A stretch of 64,000 nucleotides of DNA from Octadecabacter temperatus (GTDB lineage Bacteria > Pseudomonadota > Alphaproteobacteria > Rhodobacterales > Rhodobacteraceae), in contig NZ_CP012160.1 in the NCBI RefSeq assembly GCF_001187845.1, forward strand, positions 1,302,001 through 1,366,000, read 5' to 3'. A program made the position numbers and the translations under genes. The notes under the pieces are model-generated. The model ran no database searches. It was not told the DNA's origin and worked only from the letters and a program-made list of their open reading frames with translations. This document shows, in pieces, positions 53,296-62,421 of the stretch. The stretch's first letter is position 1; the number at the start of each line of letters is the position of its first letter.

Positions 53296-54222
53296 ATGGC
53301 GCTATTGAATTTCCGCAAAAAAGTAGACGAAGCCGCTGGTGTGAACCCGCAGCTTGAAACGTTTCTTGATGGCTACTCTATTGAGATCATGCCGCGCACC
53401 GCTGAAAAGGTCGAAGACTTCACAGCGCTTCTGCCCAAAGGCACTCGCGTTTACATCGCCCATATTGAGGGCACACCGATTGAAGACATGGTCGCAACGG
53501 CCAAGCGTCTGTCCAATGATGGCTACCCCGTCATGCCGCATTTTCCAGCGCGCATTATCAAAGATGCTGCCACGTTGGAAAACTGGATTGCGATGTATCA
53601 GGGCGAAGCTGGGGTCGATCAAGCGTTGCTGCTTGCTGGTGGCGTGACCACGCCGCACGGTGATTTCCATTCCTCCATGCAGCTTTTGGAAAACGGCGCA
53701 TTTGATCGCGCGGGCTTCAAGCGTTTGCATGTCGCTGGGCACCCTGAGGGCAACAAAGATATCGATCCCAAGGGCGGGACAGCCATGGTCGATGAAGCCC
53801 TTCGTTGGAAGCAGAAGTTTTCTGAAACCACAGACGCCGAGATGGCGCTGGCAACGCAATTCGCCTTTGAATCTGGTCCGATCATTGAATGGGCCGACAG
53901 TTTAAAAGAAGCAGGCATTACAATTCCGATCCATATCGGGATTGCAGGCCCAGCCAAGCTGCAAACCATGATCAAATTCGCAATCGCTTGCGGTGTTGGC
54001 CCATCCCTTAAAGTGCTGCAAAAGCGCGCCAAGGATGTGACCAAGCTGCTGTTACCATTTGAACCAACAAACGTGCTGACAGAATTGGCCGCCCATAAGG
54101 CTGCGAACCCTGATAGCAACATCGAACGCGTCCACTTCTTTCCACTAGGTGGCATTAAGACCAATGCCAATTGGGCCATTGAACATGGCGGGGCGTCAGC
54201 GGTGCCTGCAGCTGAAGGGTAA
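53296..54222 (+). CDS. Methylenetetrahydrofolate reductase-family protein
   Basis: A 308-residue TIM-barrel flavoprotein of the MetF type that reduces methylene-THF to methyl-THF or runs the reverse in one-carbon breakdown. Visible: YSIEIMPRTAEKVEDF (N-terminal strand and Glu), HFPARIIKD, GVTTPHGDFHSSMQLL, HVAGHPEGNKD, QFAFESGPIIEW and GIAGPAKLQTMIKFA. The ATG at 53296 follows GGGAGG with five-base spacing and is preferred to the GTG at 53260. Sequence is divergent from classical MetF, and pairing with the 'virulence factor' gene suggests a specialised one-carbon role. Confidence 0.88.
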   Translation: MALLNFRKKVDEAAGVNPQLETFLDGYSIEIMPRTAEKVEDFTALLPKGTRVYIAHIEGTPIEDMVATAKRLSNDGYPVMPHFPARIIKDAATLENWIAMYQGEAGVDQALLLAGGVTTPHGDFHSSMQLLENGAFDRAGFKRLHVAGHPEGNKDIDPKGGTAMVDEALRWKQKFSETTDAEMALATQFAFESGPIIEWADSLKEAGITIPIHIGIAGPAKLQTMIKFAIACGVGPSLKVLQKRAKDVTKLLLPFEPTNVLTELAAHKAANPDSNIERVHFFPLGGIKTNANWAIEHGGASAVPAAEG

Positions 54223-54962
54223 ACGTACAAAATAGAACACGCGTTTTGTTTGAAACGAACGTCGGGTCTGAGACCAGACCCAACGACGTTGCACTTTGGC
54301 AGCGTGACCGCTTTGTGCGTTCTGACTTCGGACTACCGCTTTTCGGATACTAACCCGGGGTGGTCAGCCTGACTGTGGCATATGTCGTTCGCGGTTCGAA
54401 ACGCATTTTCCCGATCTGCGCGCTTGGACGGAATGCTTGATTGGATACGTATGTCCAAACTTTGGGGAGGTATTCGAATTGACATGTCTCATCTCTGCAT
54501 TGTTGCCCGAACCTTTCTTGGAAAGACAATCGGGCAGATCTTGAGGGGCGATCAAGTCGATTAGTGGCTCTTGCCTGATCGGCCGAAATGAAGACTCGCC
54601 ATGGCGTGCCCTCATCTTCACGTCCAGGGGTGAATAGAACACAGAATTGCTTCCGTTGAGGTCCGCGAGATCGGCAATGTCTGTTGTCGAGACAATCCTG
54701 CGACCTGAATAGCGCCGAAGTGTTTCGAACTTGAGCATGCAATCAGTCACACTGGCCTGGGCAATATTAATTCCCGTGCTTCGGCTTCAATGCTTATCGG
54801 TTGGACCAGTCTTGCTAATGGGTCAATATTTTCCGCGGCGGCTGGAAAAGAGCTGGTCAAGAAAACGCTTAAGGGCCCACTAATACGCTTCAGTTACGGG
54901 TAACTTGAGCTCTTATACACTCCGTTTTGTATAGCCTTTTGTGAGTGCAGTGATGCTTAACA
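54223..54962. other. Long gene-poor, apparently decayed stretch
   Basis: About 740 bases with no gene I can support. Open frames on the minus strand (around 54350-54750) have Arg/Ser/Gln-rich sequences with no domain-like pattern. A plus-strand frame near 54738-54900 is Ala-rich in one phase and hydrophobic in another, without a ribosome site. Composition is more AT-rich and codon-irregular than the flanks, as expected of decaying or non-coding DNA. Confidence 0.55.
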
Positions 54963-55146
54963 TTGGATCAATTCAAGAAAGCGGCCCTTGCATCTTTACC
55001 TCCAAACGACAACGTCGTCCGCAGAACCGACACCTACGGTATTTTTGTGCGCTAATCTGGATGCAGATGCAGAGAAGGTCGGCTATGAGCCCAAATTTCT
55101 AGATTTCTGTGATGCGGCGAAGGTCTGCTTTACGACTAGCTCATAG
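54963..55146 (+). pseudogene. Possible frameshifted coding remnant
   Basis: A TTG-started frame (54963-55055) encodes a plausible segment including FKKAALASLPPNDNVV and TDTYGIFVR, then stops. A second frame shifted by one base (55051-55146) continues with LDADAEKVGYEPKFLDFCDAA before a stop. Both read like ordinary protein, and joining them would need one base change near 55050. No family recognised; no ribosome site seen. Could also be chance. Confidence 0.3.
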
Positions 55147-55225
55147 GCGTGAATTTCAGTCCCCCAGCCCAGCCCGGTCCAACATTCGTCCATAAGTGAA
55201 ATTTTGATAATATCAAAAAACGGGC

Positions 55226-55256
55226 TTGACCCTGACACTAGTGTTAGGCCGCTAAG
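55226..55256 (+). promoter_or_regulatory. MerR-type promoter of the SDR gene
   Basis: TTGACC (55226-55231) is a good -35 element, followed by a 19-base spacer and a weak -10 (GCTAAG, 55251-55256). The long spacer is filled by the dyad CCTGACACTAGTGTTAGG (55231-55248), symmetrical except for one pair. Over-long spacers with a central dyad are the hallmark of MerR-activated promoters. A MerR gene lies just beyond the SDR gene. Confidence 0.65.
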
Positions 55257-55308
55257 GCTGTCTGCTCACCATAGGTGATGATGTATTTACAGACAGGAAG
55301 AACACGAC

Positions 55309-56073
55309 ATGACACAAAATAACATTTGGCAAAACAAGGTCGCAATTGTGACCGGCGGCAGTTCCGGCATTGGCAAGGCGACGGCGCTTGAGCTTGTTGC
55401 ACAGGGCGCGAAAGTTCTGATCACCGGACGCAACGCTGATAAACTTGCCGAAGTGGCAACAATGAGCGATGCGATTGAAACACTGCAGGCAGACAGCGCG
55501 GACCCAAAGAGCGGAATGCAGATCGTAGAGGCAGCAACCAGCAAGTGGGGACGCCTTGACCTGATCGTTAATAATTCAGGGGCGGGTCAACCGCACCCGA
55601 TGGTCGGTTACGATGCCGATGTCATCGCCAATATGTCTGCTGTGAATATCGTTGCGCCTTCACTTTTGGTAAAGGCAGGGCGCACCGCCCTGAGCGAAAG
55701 CAAAGGGGCCATTGTGAATATCGGTACAGCTGCGGCCCAAAACGCGGTGCCGATGATTGCCCACTACGCCGCAACCAAAGTCGCTCTGGAAAGTTTGACC
55801 AAGTCTTGGGCCATCGAACTGGCTGGTGATGGCATTCGTGTAAACGCGATTGCGCCCGGTCCCGTCAAAAGTGGCGCGCTGACGGGAATGATGGGATTAC
55901 CAGACGAAATGGCGCAACAGATCGAAGAACAAGAGGCTGCTCAGGTTCCTCTTGGGCGTCGCGGTTTGACAAGCGATATCGTGCCATGGATCCTCCAATT
56001 GGGAAGTTCAGATAACCAATGGCTGACGGGTCAAATCTTGACCGTAGACGGCGGTTGGTCTTTGCGAACCTGA
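55309..56073 (+). CDS. Short-chain dehydrogenase/reductase
   Basis: A 254-residue Rossmann enzyme: NAD(P)-binding TGGSSGIGKATALEL, NNSGAG, the Tyr-Lys pair in HYAATKVALESL and a C-terminal GQILTVDGGWS. At the place of the catalytic serine (13 residues before the Tyr) there is a threonine (NIGTAAAQ), which may still work but is unusual. The aspartate or arginine that would fix NAD or NADP preference after strand 2 is ITGRNADKL, suggesting NADP. Substrate unknown. It follows a MerR-type promoter. Confidence 0.9.
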   Translation: MTQNNIWQNKVAIVTGGSSGIGKATALELVAQGAKVLITGRNADKLAEVATMSDAIETLQADSADPKSGMQIVEAATSKWGRLDLIVNNSGAGQPHPMVGYDADVIANMSAVNIVAPSLLVKAGRTALSESKGAIVNIGTAAAQNAVPMIAHYAATKVALESLTKSWAIELAGDGIRVNAIAPGPVKSGALTGMMGLPDEMAQQIEEQEAAQVPLGRRGLTSDIVPWILQLGSSDNQWLTGQILTVDGGWSLRT

Positions 56074-56086
56074 GGGAACAAATGGG

Positions 56087-56109
56087 CTGGAGGAAACCGT
56101 TTCCTCCAG
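56087..56109. terminator. Strong hairpin after the SDR gene
   Basis: CTGGAGGAAA and TTTCCTCCAG form a perfect 10-pair stem with a 3-base loop, 13 bases after the SDR stop. There is no T-run, so it may be an mRNA-stabilising hairpin or a weak terminator between the SDR and merR genes. Confidence 0.6.
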
Positions 56110-56174
56110 TTCCACCCTTGACGAACAATGAACACCTTCACATGTGTGTCTAGGTTAGATGAAAGGGGATAAAG

Positions 56175-56621
56175 ATGCAGGCTAAAGAAGCGTCCGAACG
56201 GCTCGGGATAACGCAACGCATGTTGCGCCACTATGAAAAACAAGGTCTGATGTCCGTTGGACGCACGCTCAATGGGTATCGTCGATATAACGAATCCGAT
56301 CTGCGTCGCGCTGGTCGCATTCGCGACTTTATTGCGACCGGATTTTCCACACGCGAAATCCGTGCCATGAGCGCCTGCCTATCCGACGACGGCTCCGGCC
56401 CTTGTGAGGGTGGAATTGAAAAAATGTTGGAAAAGCTAGAGCATATTGAACGGCTCAGGGCTGATCTGGACGATCGCCGCACGGCGGTTCTTGAGCGCCT
56501 TGCCGTCTTGAAGAACGGTATTTCAAGTTCGGACGAGTCAGTTGAGACAATGGAAACCACGACCGGCCCCTTTGTGCGTCGTGAGAAACCCGCCGACTTA
56601 AGCGCGGCCGACCCCAGATAG
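56175..56621 (+). CDS. MerR family regulator
   Basis: A 148-residue protein with an N-terminal winged helix (QAKEASERLGITQRMLRHYE, GLMSVGRTLNGYRRYNESD) and a long dimerisation coiled coil (residues 75-115). Two cysteines lie in the linker (MSACLSDDGSGPCEGG), and the tail after residue 120 is a flexible Ser/Thr/Glu stretch. It lies 100 bases after the SDR gene, whose promoter has a MerR-style dyad, so self-contained regulation of that enzyme is likely. The signal (metal, redox or drug) is not evident. Confidence 0.88.
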   Translation: MQAKEASERLGITQRMLRHYEKQGLMSVGRTLNGYRRYNESDLRRAGRIRDFIATGFSTREIRAMSACLSDDGSGPCEGGIEKMLEKLEHIERLRADLDDRRTAVLERLAVLKNGISSSDESVETMETTTGPFVRREKPADLSAADPR

Positions 56622-56758
56622 AACCAAGCGGCAATTACTTCGAGCGGAGCGCTTTGCCCATCACCAAATCTCGAAAGAGGCCGTCGAACTAATGTTCAGC
56701 AAAGTCCGTTTTGTCCCGCACAGCGGACCTTCGAGCGTCATTCGATTGAGATGCGAGT

Positions 56759-57376
56759 TTATTCGTCCGCTTTTACTAAACCCAATCCGCGCAAATACAC
56801 CCCGATTCCGGTCTCCAGCAGGTCTTCAGGTGGAAACGGTGACTTCGTTCCTGGGGATCCACGTGCAAACAGCTCAACGACCCCGTGGCTCATGGCCCAA
56901 ATATGGGCACTGAACATTTGCGGTGGCGGGCGCTTTTCTTCTGGAATGTGCATGGACAGCTCTTCGGCGGCCTTTTCCAACACGCCCATTGCGCGGGTTG
57001 CTGCATCATTCAATTCAGGCGTGCGTTGGATTGAAATCCCGCTCTCAAACATCGCCACGTAGTGCCCGGGATATTTGCGTGCAAACGCAAGGTAGGCGCG
57101 CCCCGTGGCCTCAAATGACGCAAGTGCGGATGGCTGCCCCTTGGCGTAGGCGTATTCCATAAGGTCGGCGAAAATCTCGTAGCCTTGGCGTGCCGCTTCT
57201 GCGATCAGGTCTTCGCGGCCTTCAAAGTGGCGATAGACGGCGGCTGGGGTCACGCCAGCTTCGCGGGCAGCTTCTGACAGGGTGAAACCTGTCGGGCCCT
57301 TTCCCTCGATCAAGCGCAACGCGCCATCGACCAATGCGCGTTTTAGGTCACCGTGATGATACCCGCGTTTAGCCAC
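56759..57376 (-). CDS. TetR/AcrR family regulator coupled to ppk2
   Basis: A 205-residue protein with the TetR helix-turn-helix (about residues 10-55, with FTLSEAAREAGVTPAAVYRHF) and a C-terminal ligand domain with a WHG-like region (HIWAMSHGVVELF). The start is GTG at 57376, overlapping the end of ppk2 by eight bases. The overlap means it is translated with polyphosphate kinase; it may sense a fatty-acyl or storage-granule signal, but that is inference. Confidence 0.88.
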   Translation of the reverse strand: MAKRGYHHGDLKRALVDGALRLIEGKGPTGFTLSEAAREAGVTPAAVYRHFEGREDLIAEAARQGYEIFADLMEYAYAKGQPSALASFEATGRAYLAFARKYPGHYVAMFESGISIQRTPELNDAATRAMGVLEKAAEELSMHIPEEKRPPPQMFSAHIWAMSHGVVELFARGSPGTKSPFPPEDLLETGIGVYLRGLGLVKADE

Positions 57377-58241
57377 CCAGATGCTCCGGTCCGCCAGTGA
57401 TTTTCGGGTCTACATCGCCCAAGGCGGCAGCGTTTTTGCCAGTGTAATCCAACTGCTGAAGAACCGCGCGGATCGCATTTACACGCGCACGGCGCTTGTC
57501 CGCGGACCGCACAACCAGCCAAGGGGTGTCGTCCGTGTGAGTTTTTGCCAGCGTCTCTGAAATCGCCGCGCTGTATTCGTCCCATTTCTTAAGGCCCTCA
57601 ACGTCGATCCAGCTGAGCTTCCATTGCTTTAACGGATCACTTTCACGGTCCATAAAACGCTGCAATTGCGCTGCACGATCAACCGTCAGCCAAATTTTGA
57701 AAACCTTGATGCCTTCATCGACCAACATCTGTTCAAACGGGTTAACTTGCTCAAACCACTTGTCACGCTGCTTGTCGTCGCAAAAACCGAAGACCTTTTC
57801 GACGACGCCGCGATTGTACCAAGACCGATCAAAGCACACGATTTCGCCTGCGGTGGGCAGGTGTTGGATGTAGCGTTGGAAATACCACTGGCCGGCTTCC
57901 GCGTCCGTTGGTTTGCTGAGGGCGACAACACGCGCACCGCGTGGGTTCAGGTTTTCACGAAACCGCTTGATCGTTCCGCCTTTACCTGCCGCGTCACGGC
58001 CTTCAAAAACAATGGCAATCCGTTGACCCGTTTCACGCGCCCAGGCTTGCATCTTGACCAATTCGATCTGGATTGTGGCGAGGGCGTCCTCATATTCGCT
58101 GCGTTTCCATTTCTTGTCGTACGGAAAATCAGTGGCGAGGATTTCACCCTTTTTCGCGTCCTCAATTTCATCGCGCACCTCGCTTGGTGCATCTTCACGG
58201 AAATAGCGGCGGATTTCGCCGTCAAAGGGCAGGTCTGTCAT
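57369..58241 (-). CDS. ppk2: Polyphosphate kinase 2
   Basis: A 290-residue PPK2-family enzyme that transfers phosphate between polyphosphate and nucleotides. Walker A is FEGRDAAGKGGTIKRF; the lid and Walker B region EIVCFDRSWYNRGVVEKVFGF and VDRAAQLQRFMDRESDPLKQWKLS are typical. Single-domain, class I or III length. It ends inside the downstream tetR start. metA lies upstream on the same strand after a 143-base gap. Confidence 0.92.
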   Translation of the reverse strand: MTDLPFDGEIRRYFREDAPSEVRDEIEDAKKGEILATDFPYDKKWKRSEYEDALATIQIELVKMQAWARETGQRIAIVFEGRDAAGKGGTIKRFRENLNPRGARVVALSKPTDAEAGQWYFQRYIQHLPTAGEIVCFDRSWYNRGVVEKVFGFCDDKQRDKWFEQVNPFEQMLVDEGIKVFKIWLTVDRAAQLQRFMDRESDPLKQWKLSWIDVEGLKKWDEYSAAISETLAKTHTDDTPWLVVRSADKRRARVNAIRAVLQQLDYTGKNAAALGDVDPKITGGPEHLGG

Positions 58242-58384
58242 CTGTTTCGCCTCATCGTTTTTTGAACGTCACTACACGGTTACAAAGGGTTAGCACACTT
58301 TGAACACTGTCGCGAAGACTTATGTGTTAACCTTTAACATAGGCACCATGTGTGAGAAGGCAAACCCAACGCGGTTGGTTGGCT

Positions 58385-59350
58385 TCATTCCGTAGCGTCT
58401 GTTGAAGCGCGTAAATCTGTGCTGCTCAACCCGATCTGATCGATATCGTAGGGCGTGGTCAGGTAGATTTCAGAAATCCAGTTACCATAAAGCAAATGCG
58501 CGTGGCTGCGCCAATTGTTCTTGGGCGGCTGGGACGGGTCGTCATTTGGATAATAATCTACCGGCAGCTGAATTTCTGCGCCTTCAACCTGATTGCTTTC
58601 CAAATCGCGCATGTACTCTTGGTTTAGGGTGTCGCTGTCGTATTCGAAGTGGTTGAACACATAGATCGCACGGTGCGCTGGGTCTTCGACAAGCGCGGGA
58701 CCGACTTCATCTGAATCCAGCAATGTGGTCAGACCGGCGGCATCAATCTCGTCGCGCTTCATCTCTGTCCAGCGGCTAACAGGCATCGCCATTTCATCGG
58801 AAAACCCTCTAAGATAAGGGCTTTGCGGGGCGTTATTCATGTGGCGGTAGCAACCAAACAGCTTTGTATCGAGTAAGTGTTTCTTCACGCCGTGGAAGTG
58901 GTTGATCATCGCCATGCCGCCCCAGCAGACGCCGAAGGTTGAATGCACGTTGGTTTGCGTCCAATCCATGATTTCGGAAAGTTCGTCCCAATAGGTAACG
59001 TCCTTGAAATCCAAATGTTCAATGGGCGCGCCTGTGATGATGAGGCCGTCGAACTTTTGGTCTTTCACCTCTTGGAAGGTGCGATAGAATTCCTGCATAT
59101 GGTCCGCTGCGGTGTTGCGGGCCTCGTGTTCGGACATGCGGATCAACGTCAGCTCAATCTGCAAAGGCGTAGCACCAATTAACCTAGCGAATTGATTTTC
59201 AGTCTGAATTTTCTTTGGCATCAGGTTCAAAATACCAATGCGCATCGGGCGAATGTCTTGGGTATCCGCCATGGATTGCCCCATCACCATCACACCCTCG
59301 CGCGAAAGCACGTCAAAAGCGGGGAGAGAACGGGGAAGGCGAATGGGCAT
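58385..59350 (-). CDS. metA: Homoserine O-acyltransferase MetA, predicted acetyl-CoA type
   Basis: First committed step of methionine synthesis. The 321-residue protein has the MetA catalytic set: Cys142 in [11 protein letters not shown], and the His-x-Glu pair in [11 protein letters not shown] (residues 234 and 236). Residue 111, which sets acyl-CoA choice in characterised MetAs, is glutamate ([10 protein letters not shown]); Gly here means succinyl-CoA and Glu means acetyl-CoA. So it is likely an O-acetyltransferase despite its usual succinyltransferase label. The 40-base gap upstream shows no recognisable SAM riboswitch. Confidence 0.93.
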   Translation of the reverse strand: MPIRLPRSLPAFDVLSREGVMVMGQSMADTQDIRPMRIGILNLMPKKIQTENQFARLIGATPLQIELTLIRMSEHEARNTAADHMQEFYRTFQEVKDQKFDGLIITGAPIEHLDFKDVTYWDELSEIMDWTQTNVHSTFGVCWGGMAMINHFHGVKKHLLDTKLFGCYRHMNNAPQSPYLRGFSDEMAMPVSRWTEMKRDEIDAAGLTTLLDSDEVGPALVEDPAHRAIYVFNHFEYDSDTLNQEYMRDLESNQVEGAEIQLPVDYYPNDDPSQPPKNNWRSHAHLLYGNWISEIYLTTPYDIDQIGLSSTDLRASTDATE

Positions 59351-59390
59351 CTGAATAACCTGTGTTGCTAAGTCTAATTAGGTAGTGCGC

Positions 59391-60254
59391 TTAGGTGCGG
59401 GCCTCAAGGCCCATGGCGACAACGGCGATAAAATCCGCTTCGTCACGCACAGTTGCCATGTCTGAGGCATCTACGGTTATGCCCCAGTTTTTCGCCATGT
59501 CGCTGTAGCGGGGTTGGCGGTGTGCGAGGGCGCGTGCATAAGTCCAGCGGATGAAAGAATCTGGATCAACATCACCTTCTTGGGCTTTGTTTTCGCTCAG
59601 ATAATCGCGCCATGCCTTTACCAAAAACTCAGGCTGATAGGCCATCGGCTTTGGTGCTTTATCAAAGCGTGCAACCAGATCGGCCGTATGATCATCGCTG
59701 CCTTTGATCCAAACCATCAAAGCATTATCTGACAGCATCTTAAGAAGTGGATCATGGGGATCATTCGCATCGACCCATTCACAAATTGACCCGCCCGTGT
59801 CGCACACGAAATTCGGATACCCATAAAGCGCCTGTGCGCGATCGATGAAGTAAGGCGTGTCGCGAAGCGCATCCAGTTCAGCACGTTTGAACTGCTCTTG
59901 GCGGCGTTGGTATTCATCCATCGGTAGGCCGCCCTTAGACGGATCACCAGGCTTACCAAGGTACGTACTTACAGGTTCGAGGTTATCAAAGGTGATGTTT
60001 GATCCGATGTGGATGCTATCAGACATCAACAATTCACGCAGAAACGGAACCTTCATTGCCTCAGCCTTGGCGTTATCGGCGATGAATTCGCCCATATAGC
60101 GGGTGCCAATACGGTAATCGATTGAGTAGTGAAACCAGCTTCGCGTCTCGCGCAACATGTTGGAGGCATAGGTTTTTCCCAGCCCCGACATAGCGAAGAT
60201 AAGCACACGCTTTTGCGCGGCATTGGTCCAATCAGAGGCGGTTTGATAAATCAT
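59391..60254 (-). CDS. P-loop protein of unknown function
   Basis: A 287-residue cytosolic protein with a P-loop close to the N-terminus (FAMSGLGKTYASNML). Kinase-like spacing and a segment FVCDTGGSICEWVD follow, which recalls nucleoside/shikimate-type kinases, but I do not recognise the family. Homologues appear common in Roseobacter-type genomes. It ends 40 bases before metA on the same strand. A terminator separates it from the upstream porin gene. Confidence 0.7.
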   Translation of the reverse strand: MIYQTASDWTNAAQKRVLIFAMSGLGKTYASNMLRETRSWFHYSIDYRIGTRYMGEFIADNAKAEAMKVPFLRELLMSDSIHIGSNITFDNLEPVSTYLGKPGDPSKGGLPMDEYQRRQEQFKRAELDALRDTPYFIDRAQALYGYPNFVCDTGGSICEWVDANDPHDPLLKMLSDNALMVWIKGSDDHTADLVARFDKAPKPMAYQPEFLVKAWRDYLSENKAQEGDVDPDSFIRWTYARALAHRQPRYSDMAKNWGITVDASDMATVRDEADFIAVVAMGLEART

Positions 60255-60294
60255 GGGGATTGGGTAGCGGATGGGCGCGGGTGGGGCAACGAAA

Positions 60295-60326
60295 AAGCCC
60301 CGCCACGTCTGGGACGGGCGGGGCTT
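60295..60326 (-). terminator. Intrinsic terminator of the porin gene
   Basis: AAGCCCCGCC (60295-60304) and GGCGGGGCTT (60317-60326) form a perfect 10-pair GC-rich stem. Read on the minus strand it is followed by TTTTT. It lies just after the FadL-type gene. Confidence 0.9.
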
Positions 60327-60349
60327 AATAATTCCGAGTTTGTGTCGAC

Positions 60350-61417
60350 TTAGAATGCGTAAGCTACCTTAAGGCCAATTGCGATCGCATTGTTGTCTTC
60401 ATAGGTTTGACCAAACGGCGCAGGCGCAACGGGGTTAGTGTTCGCATCGCCAATGTTCACGTAGCGGATGCCGCCAGAAACTTCGATACCGTTGTCCAAC
60501 GTATATGCGCCACCAACCTGATAGCTAATGTAGCCATCTGTTGGGCCGAGCTGACCAGTCAGCTCACCAGTAGATTGTTCGTAGCCGATTCCGAAGGACG
60601 CTGAAAAACTGTCACTGAAACGGCGACCAACGCCAATATTGTAAGTTATGACATCGTCATCATAGGACAAGATATTACCGTCACCAGTTGGGTCATTGCT
60701 ATCAACCAGTTGGAAACCGTCCCATGCAACATAACGAATGGAACCGAACACAAGAGTATCTGCCGCAACCCCTGTCTGGAAGTCCAGATTTACGCTCTCA
60801 GGAAGGTTCGCTGTCAACGTATTGCCGAAGAAGTTGCCATCAAGCTCAAGGTCAATACCGCTGGAATAGGTAAGGGCAACTCGCATTGCGATGTCATCAC
60901 GCTCATACGCGCCACCAAGGACATAACCGAAGTCACCGTCAGTATCGTAAATGGATTCATAAGCGACGATGTCATAAACACCGTTGGCTTGAACGTAACG
61001 CAAACCACCGTGCACACTGAAGCTTGGGTTAATCTCATAACGGCCAAGAACCGTAACGCTGTCGCTTTTGACTTCGGCGTTTACTCCAGACAATGCATAA
61101 CCGGGTGTTGAATAGTCCACGCTTGCGCCAAATGGTTGATCGTAGATCATAGAGAGCGAGAACTGCTCGGAGAGTTGCTGTTTAAATGCCATGCCAAGCT
61201 GACCGTAGCGAGGTGCGATATCACCACTTTGACCGCCTGCAAATGTGCCTGACAGGTCCGCATTAACGGAACCGTAGCTCAATTCAGCGTAAGCACCCGT
61301 CGCGCCTGTATCTTCAAAAATCACGCCAATGCCTTGGCCTGAACGATCAAGACCGCCCGCGGCCGCGATGCTGGTCGTCATAAGCAGGGCTGCGCCTGCT
61401 GTCATAAACTTTTTCAT
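60350..61417 (-). CDS. FadL/OmpP1-type outer-membrane transport protein
   Basis: A 355-residue beta-barrel protein of the OmpP1/FadL class that lets hydrophobic molecules such as fatty acids or aromatics cross the outer membrane. A signal peptide (KKFMTAGAALLMTTSIAAAG) is followed by amphipathic strands and a C-terminal Phe (LKVAYAF), the barrel targeting end. The plug-domain N-terminus (GLDRSGQGIGVIFEDTG) fits the family. The ATG at 61417 has GGGAAAGAG before it; the longer frame from 61462 is rejected. Highly expressed proteins of this kind often have strong terminators, as seen here. Confidence 0.85.
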   Translation of the reverse strand: MKKFMTAGAALLMTTSIAAAGGLDRSGQGIGVIFEDTGATGAYAELSYGSVNADLSGTFAGGQSGDIAPRYGQLGMAFKQQLSEQFSLSMIYDQPFGASVDYSTPGYALSGVNAEVKSDSVTVLGRYEINPSFSVHGGLRYVQANGVYDIVAYESIYDTDGDFGYVLGGAYERDDIAMRVALTYSSGIDLELDGNFFGNTLTANLPESVNLDFQTGVAADTLVFGSIRYVAWDGFQLVDSNDPTGDGNILSYDDDVITYNIGVGRRFSDSFSASFGIGYEQSTGELTGQLGPTDGYISYQVGGAYTLDNGIEVSGGIRYVNIGDANTNPVAPAPFGQTYEDNNAIAIGLKVAYAF

Positions 61418-61552
61418 GTCTCTTTCCCTTATCCCTAGAGTGCATGTATTCTCCCAATTCATACCCTACGGAGGGTGCGGCATTTTGGTCAATTCTTATA
61501 CCGTCGTGACGCTACGTCTAAAACGCAGCGCTCCGGATTGGCGACATTTGCA

Positions 61553-62416
61553 TCACGCTTTTGCGCGTTGACCATAGGTAATATTGAGGTAATTGGCCGC
61601 AAAGATCACAGCAGCGCCGATGAAAACCCATGGATCCAGAATCTCGTTGTAAACGTAGGCGGCGACAATCGCGATGACGGGAAGGCGGATGAAGTCGATC
61701 GGCATGACGATGTTCGCTGGCGCAAGAGAAAGCGCCGTAGTCAGGCAAAAATGCGCGATGAGCCCGGCAAAGCCGATCAAGATGATCCATGGCAGGGCCG
61801 ACAAACTCGGCAAGGCGATGTCGCCGTCATAGCCCGCACAAATGATGCCAAAGATCGCTTGAAGCACGGTCAGCCAAAACAAAATACAGGTGATGGATTG
61901 CGTGCGGGTAAGCCTACGCGTGAAGATTGCGGTGAATGCGAATGCAATTGCGGCGCAGGCAGCTGCGATTGTTCCTGTTGAAATTCCGGTCTCAAACGGT
62001 TGGGTGACGATCATCACACCCATGAAGCCAATAAGCGCAGAAATAACGCCAATGCGCGTTAGACGTTCACCCAGCATGATGGGGGCTAAAAGAATGACCC
62101 AAATCGGTGACGTGAATTCCAAGGCAAACAATTGCGTGAGAGGAATAAGAGGCAGGGCGAAGAACCAGAGGTTTTGCCCTGTGAAATGCGCGACATTGCG
62201 AACAACGTGAAGACCGAACTGCTGGCGATTTACTTGGCCTAACGTGCCCGCAGCGTAAGCCACGACCAGCACAATCACGATCCCCGTGAAGCTGCGGAAC
62301 ATCATGATTTCGAACGTATCAAGCTCAAGGCTGACAGCGCGGCCAGCGATAGCCATTGCCGTGAACGACACAATCGCGCCGATCATCCAAAGCCCTGCGC
62401 GCAAGGTGTCCGTCAT
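61553..62416 (-). CDS. EamA/DMT-superfamily transporter
   Basis: A 287-residue inner-membrane protein of ten helices in two EamA repeats (residues about 8-138 and 150-280), with GRAVSLELDTFEIMMFRS and the start of the second repeat at ACAAIAFAFTAIFTRRL. Exporters of amino acids or metabolites are known in this family; no substrate can be read. The ATG at 62416 gives helix 1 directly; a frame from 62515 adds a nonsense Arg-rich lead. Confidence 0.9.
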   Translation of the reverse strand: MTDTLRAGLWMIGAIVSFTAMAIAGRAVSLELDTFEIMMFRSFTGIVIVLVVAYAAGTLGQVNRQQFGLHVVRNVAHFTGQNLWFFALPLIPLTQLFALEFTSPIWVILLAPIMLGERLTRIGVISALIGFMGVMIVTQPFETGISTGTIAAACAAIAFAFTAIFTRRLTRTQSITCILFWLTVLQAIFGIICAGYDGDIALPSLSALPWIILIGFAGLIAHFCLTTALSLAPANIVMPIDFIRLPVIAIVAAYVYNEILDPWVFIGAAVIFAANYLNITYGQRAKA

Positions 62417-62421
62417 CAATG

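Noticed and set aside
54350..54750. Two overlapping minus-strand frames of about 130 residues
   Set aside because: No recognisable motifs, no ribosome site, in a stretch with poor coding character.
59351..59390. SAM-II-type riboswitch ahead of metA
   Set aside because: Alphaproteobacterial metA genes often have one, but the 40-base gap is too short and lacks the required pseudoknot helices.
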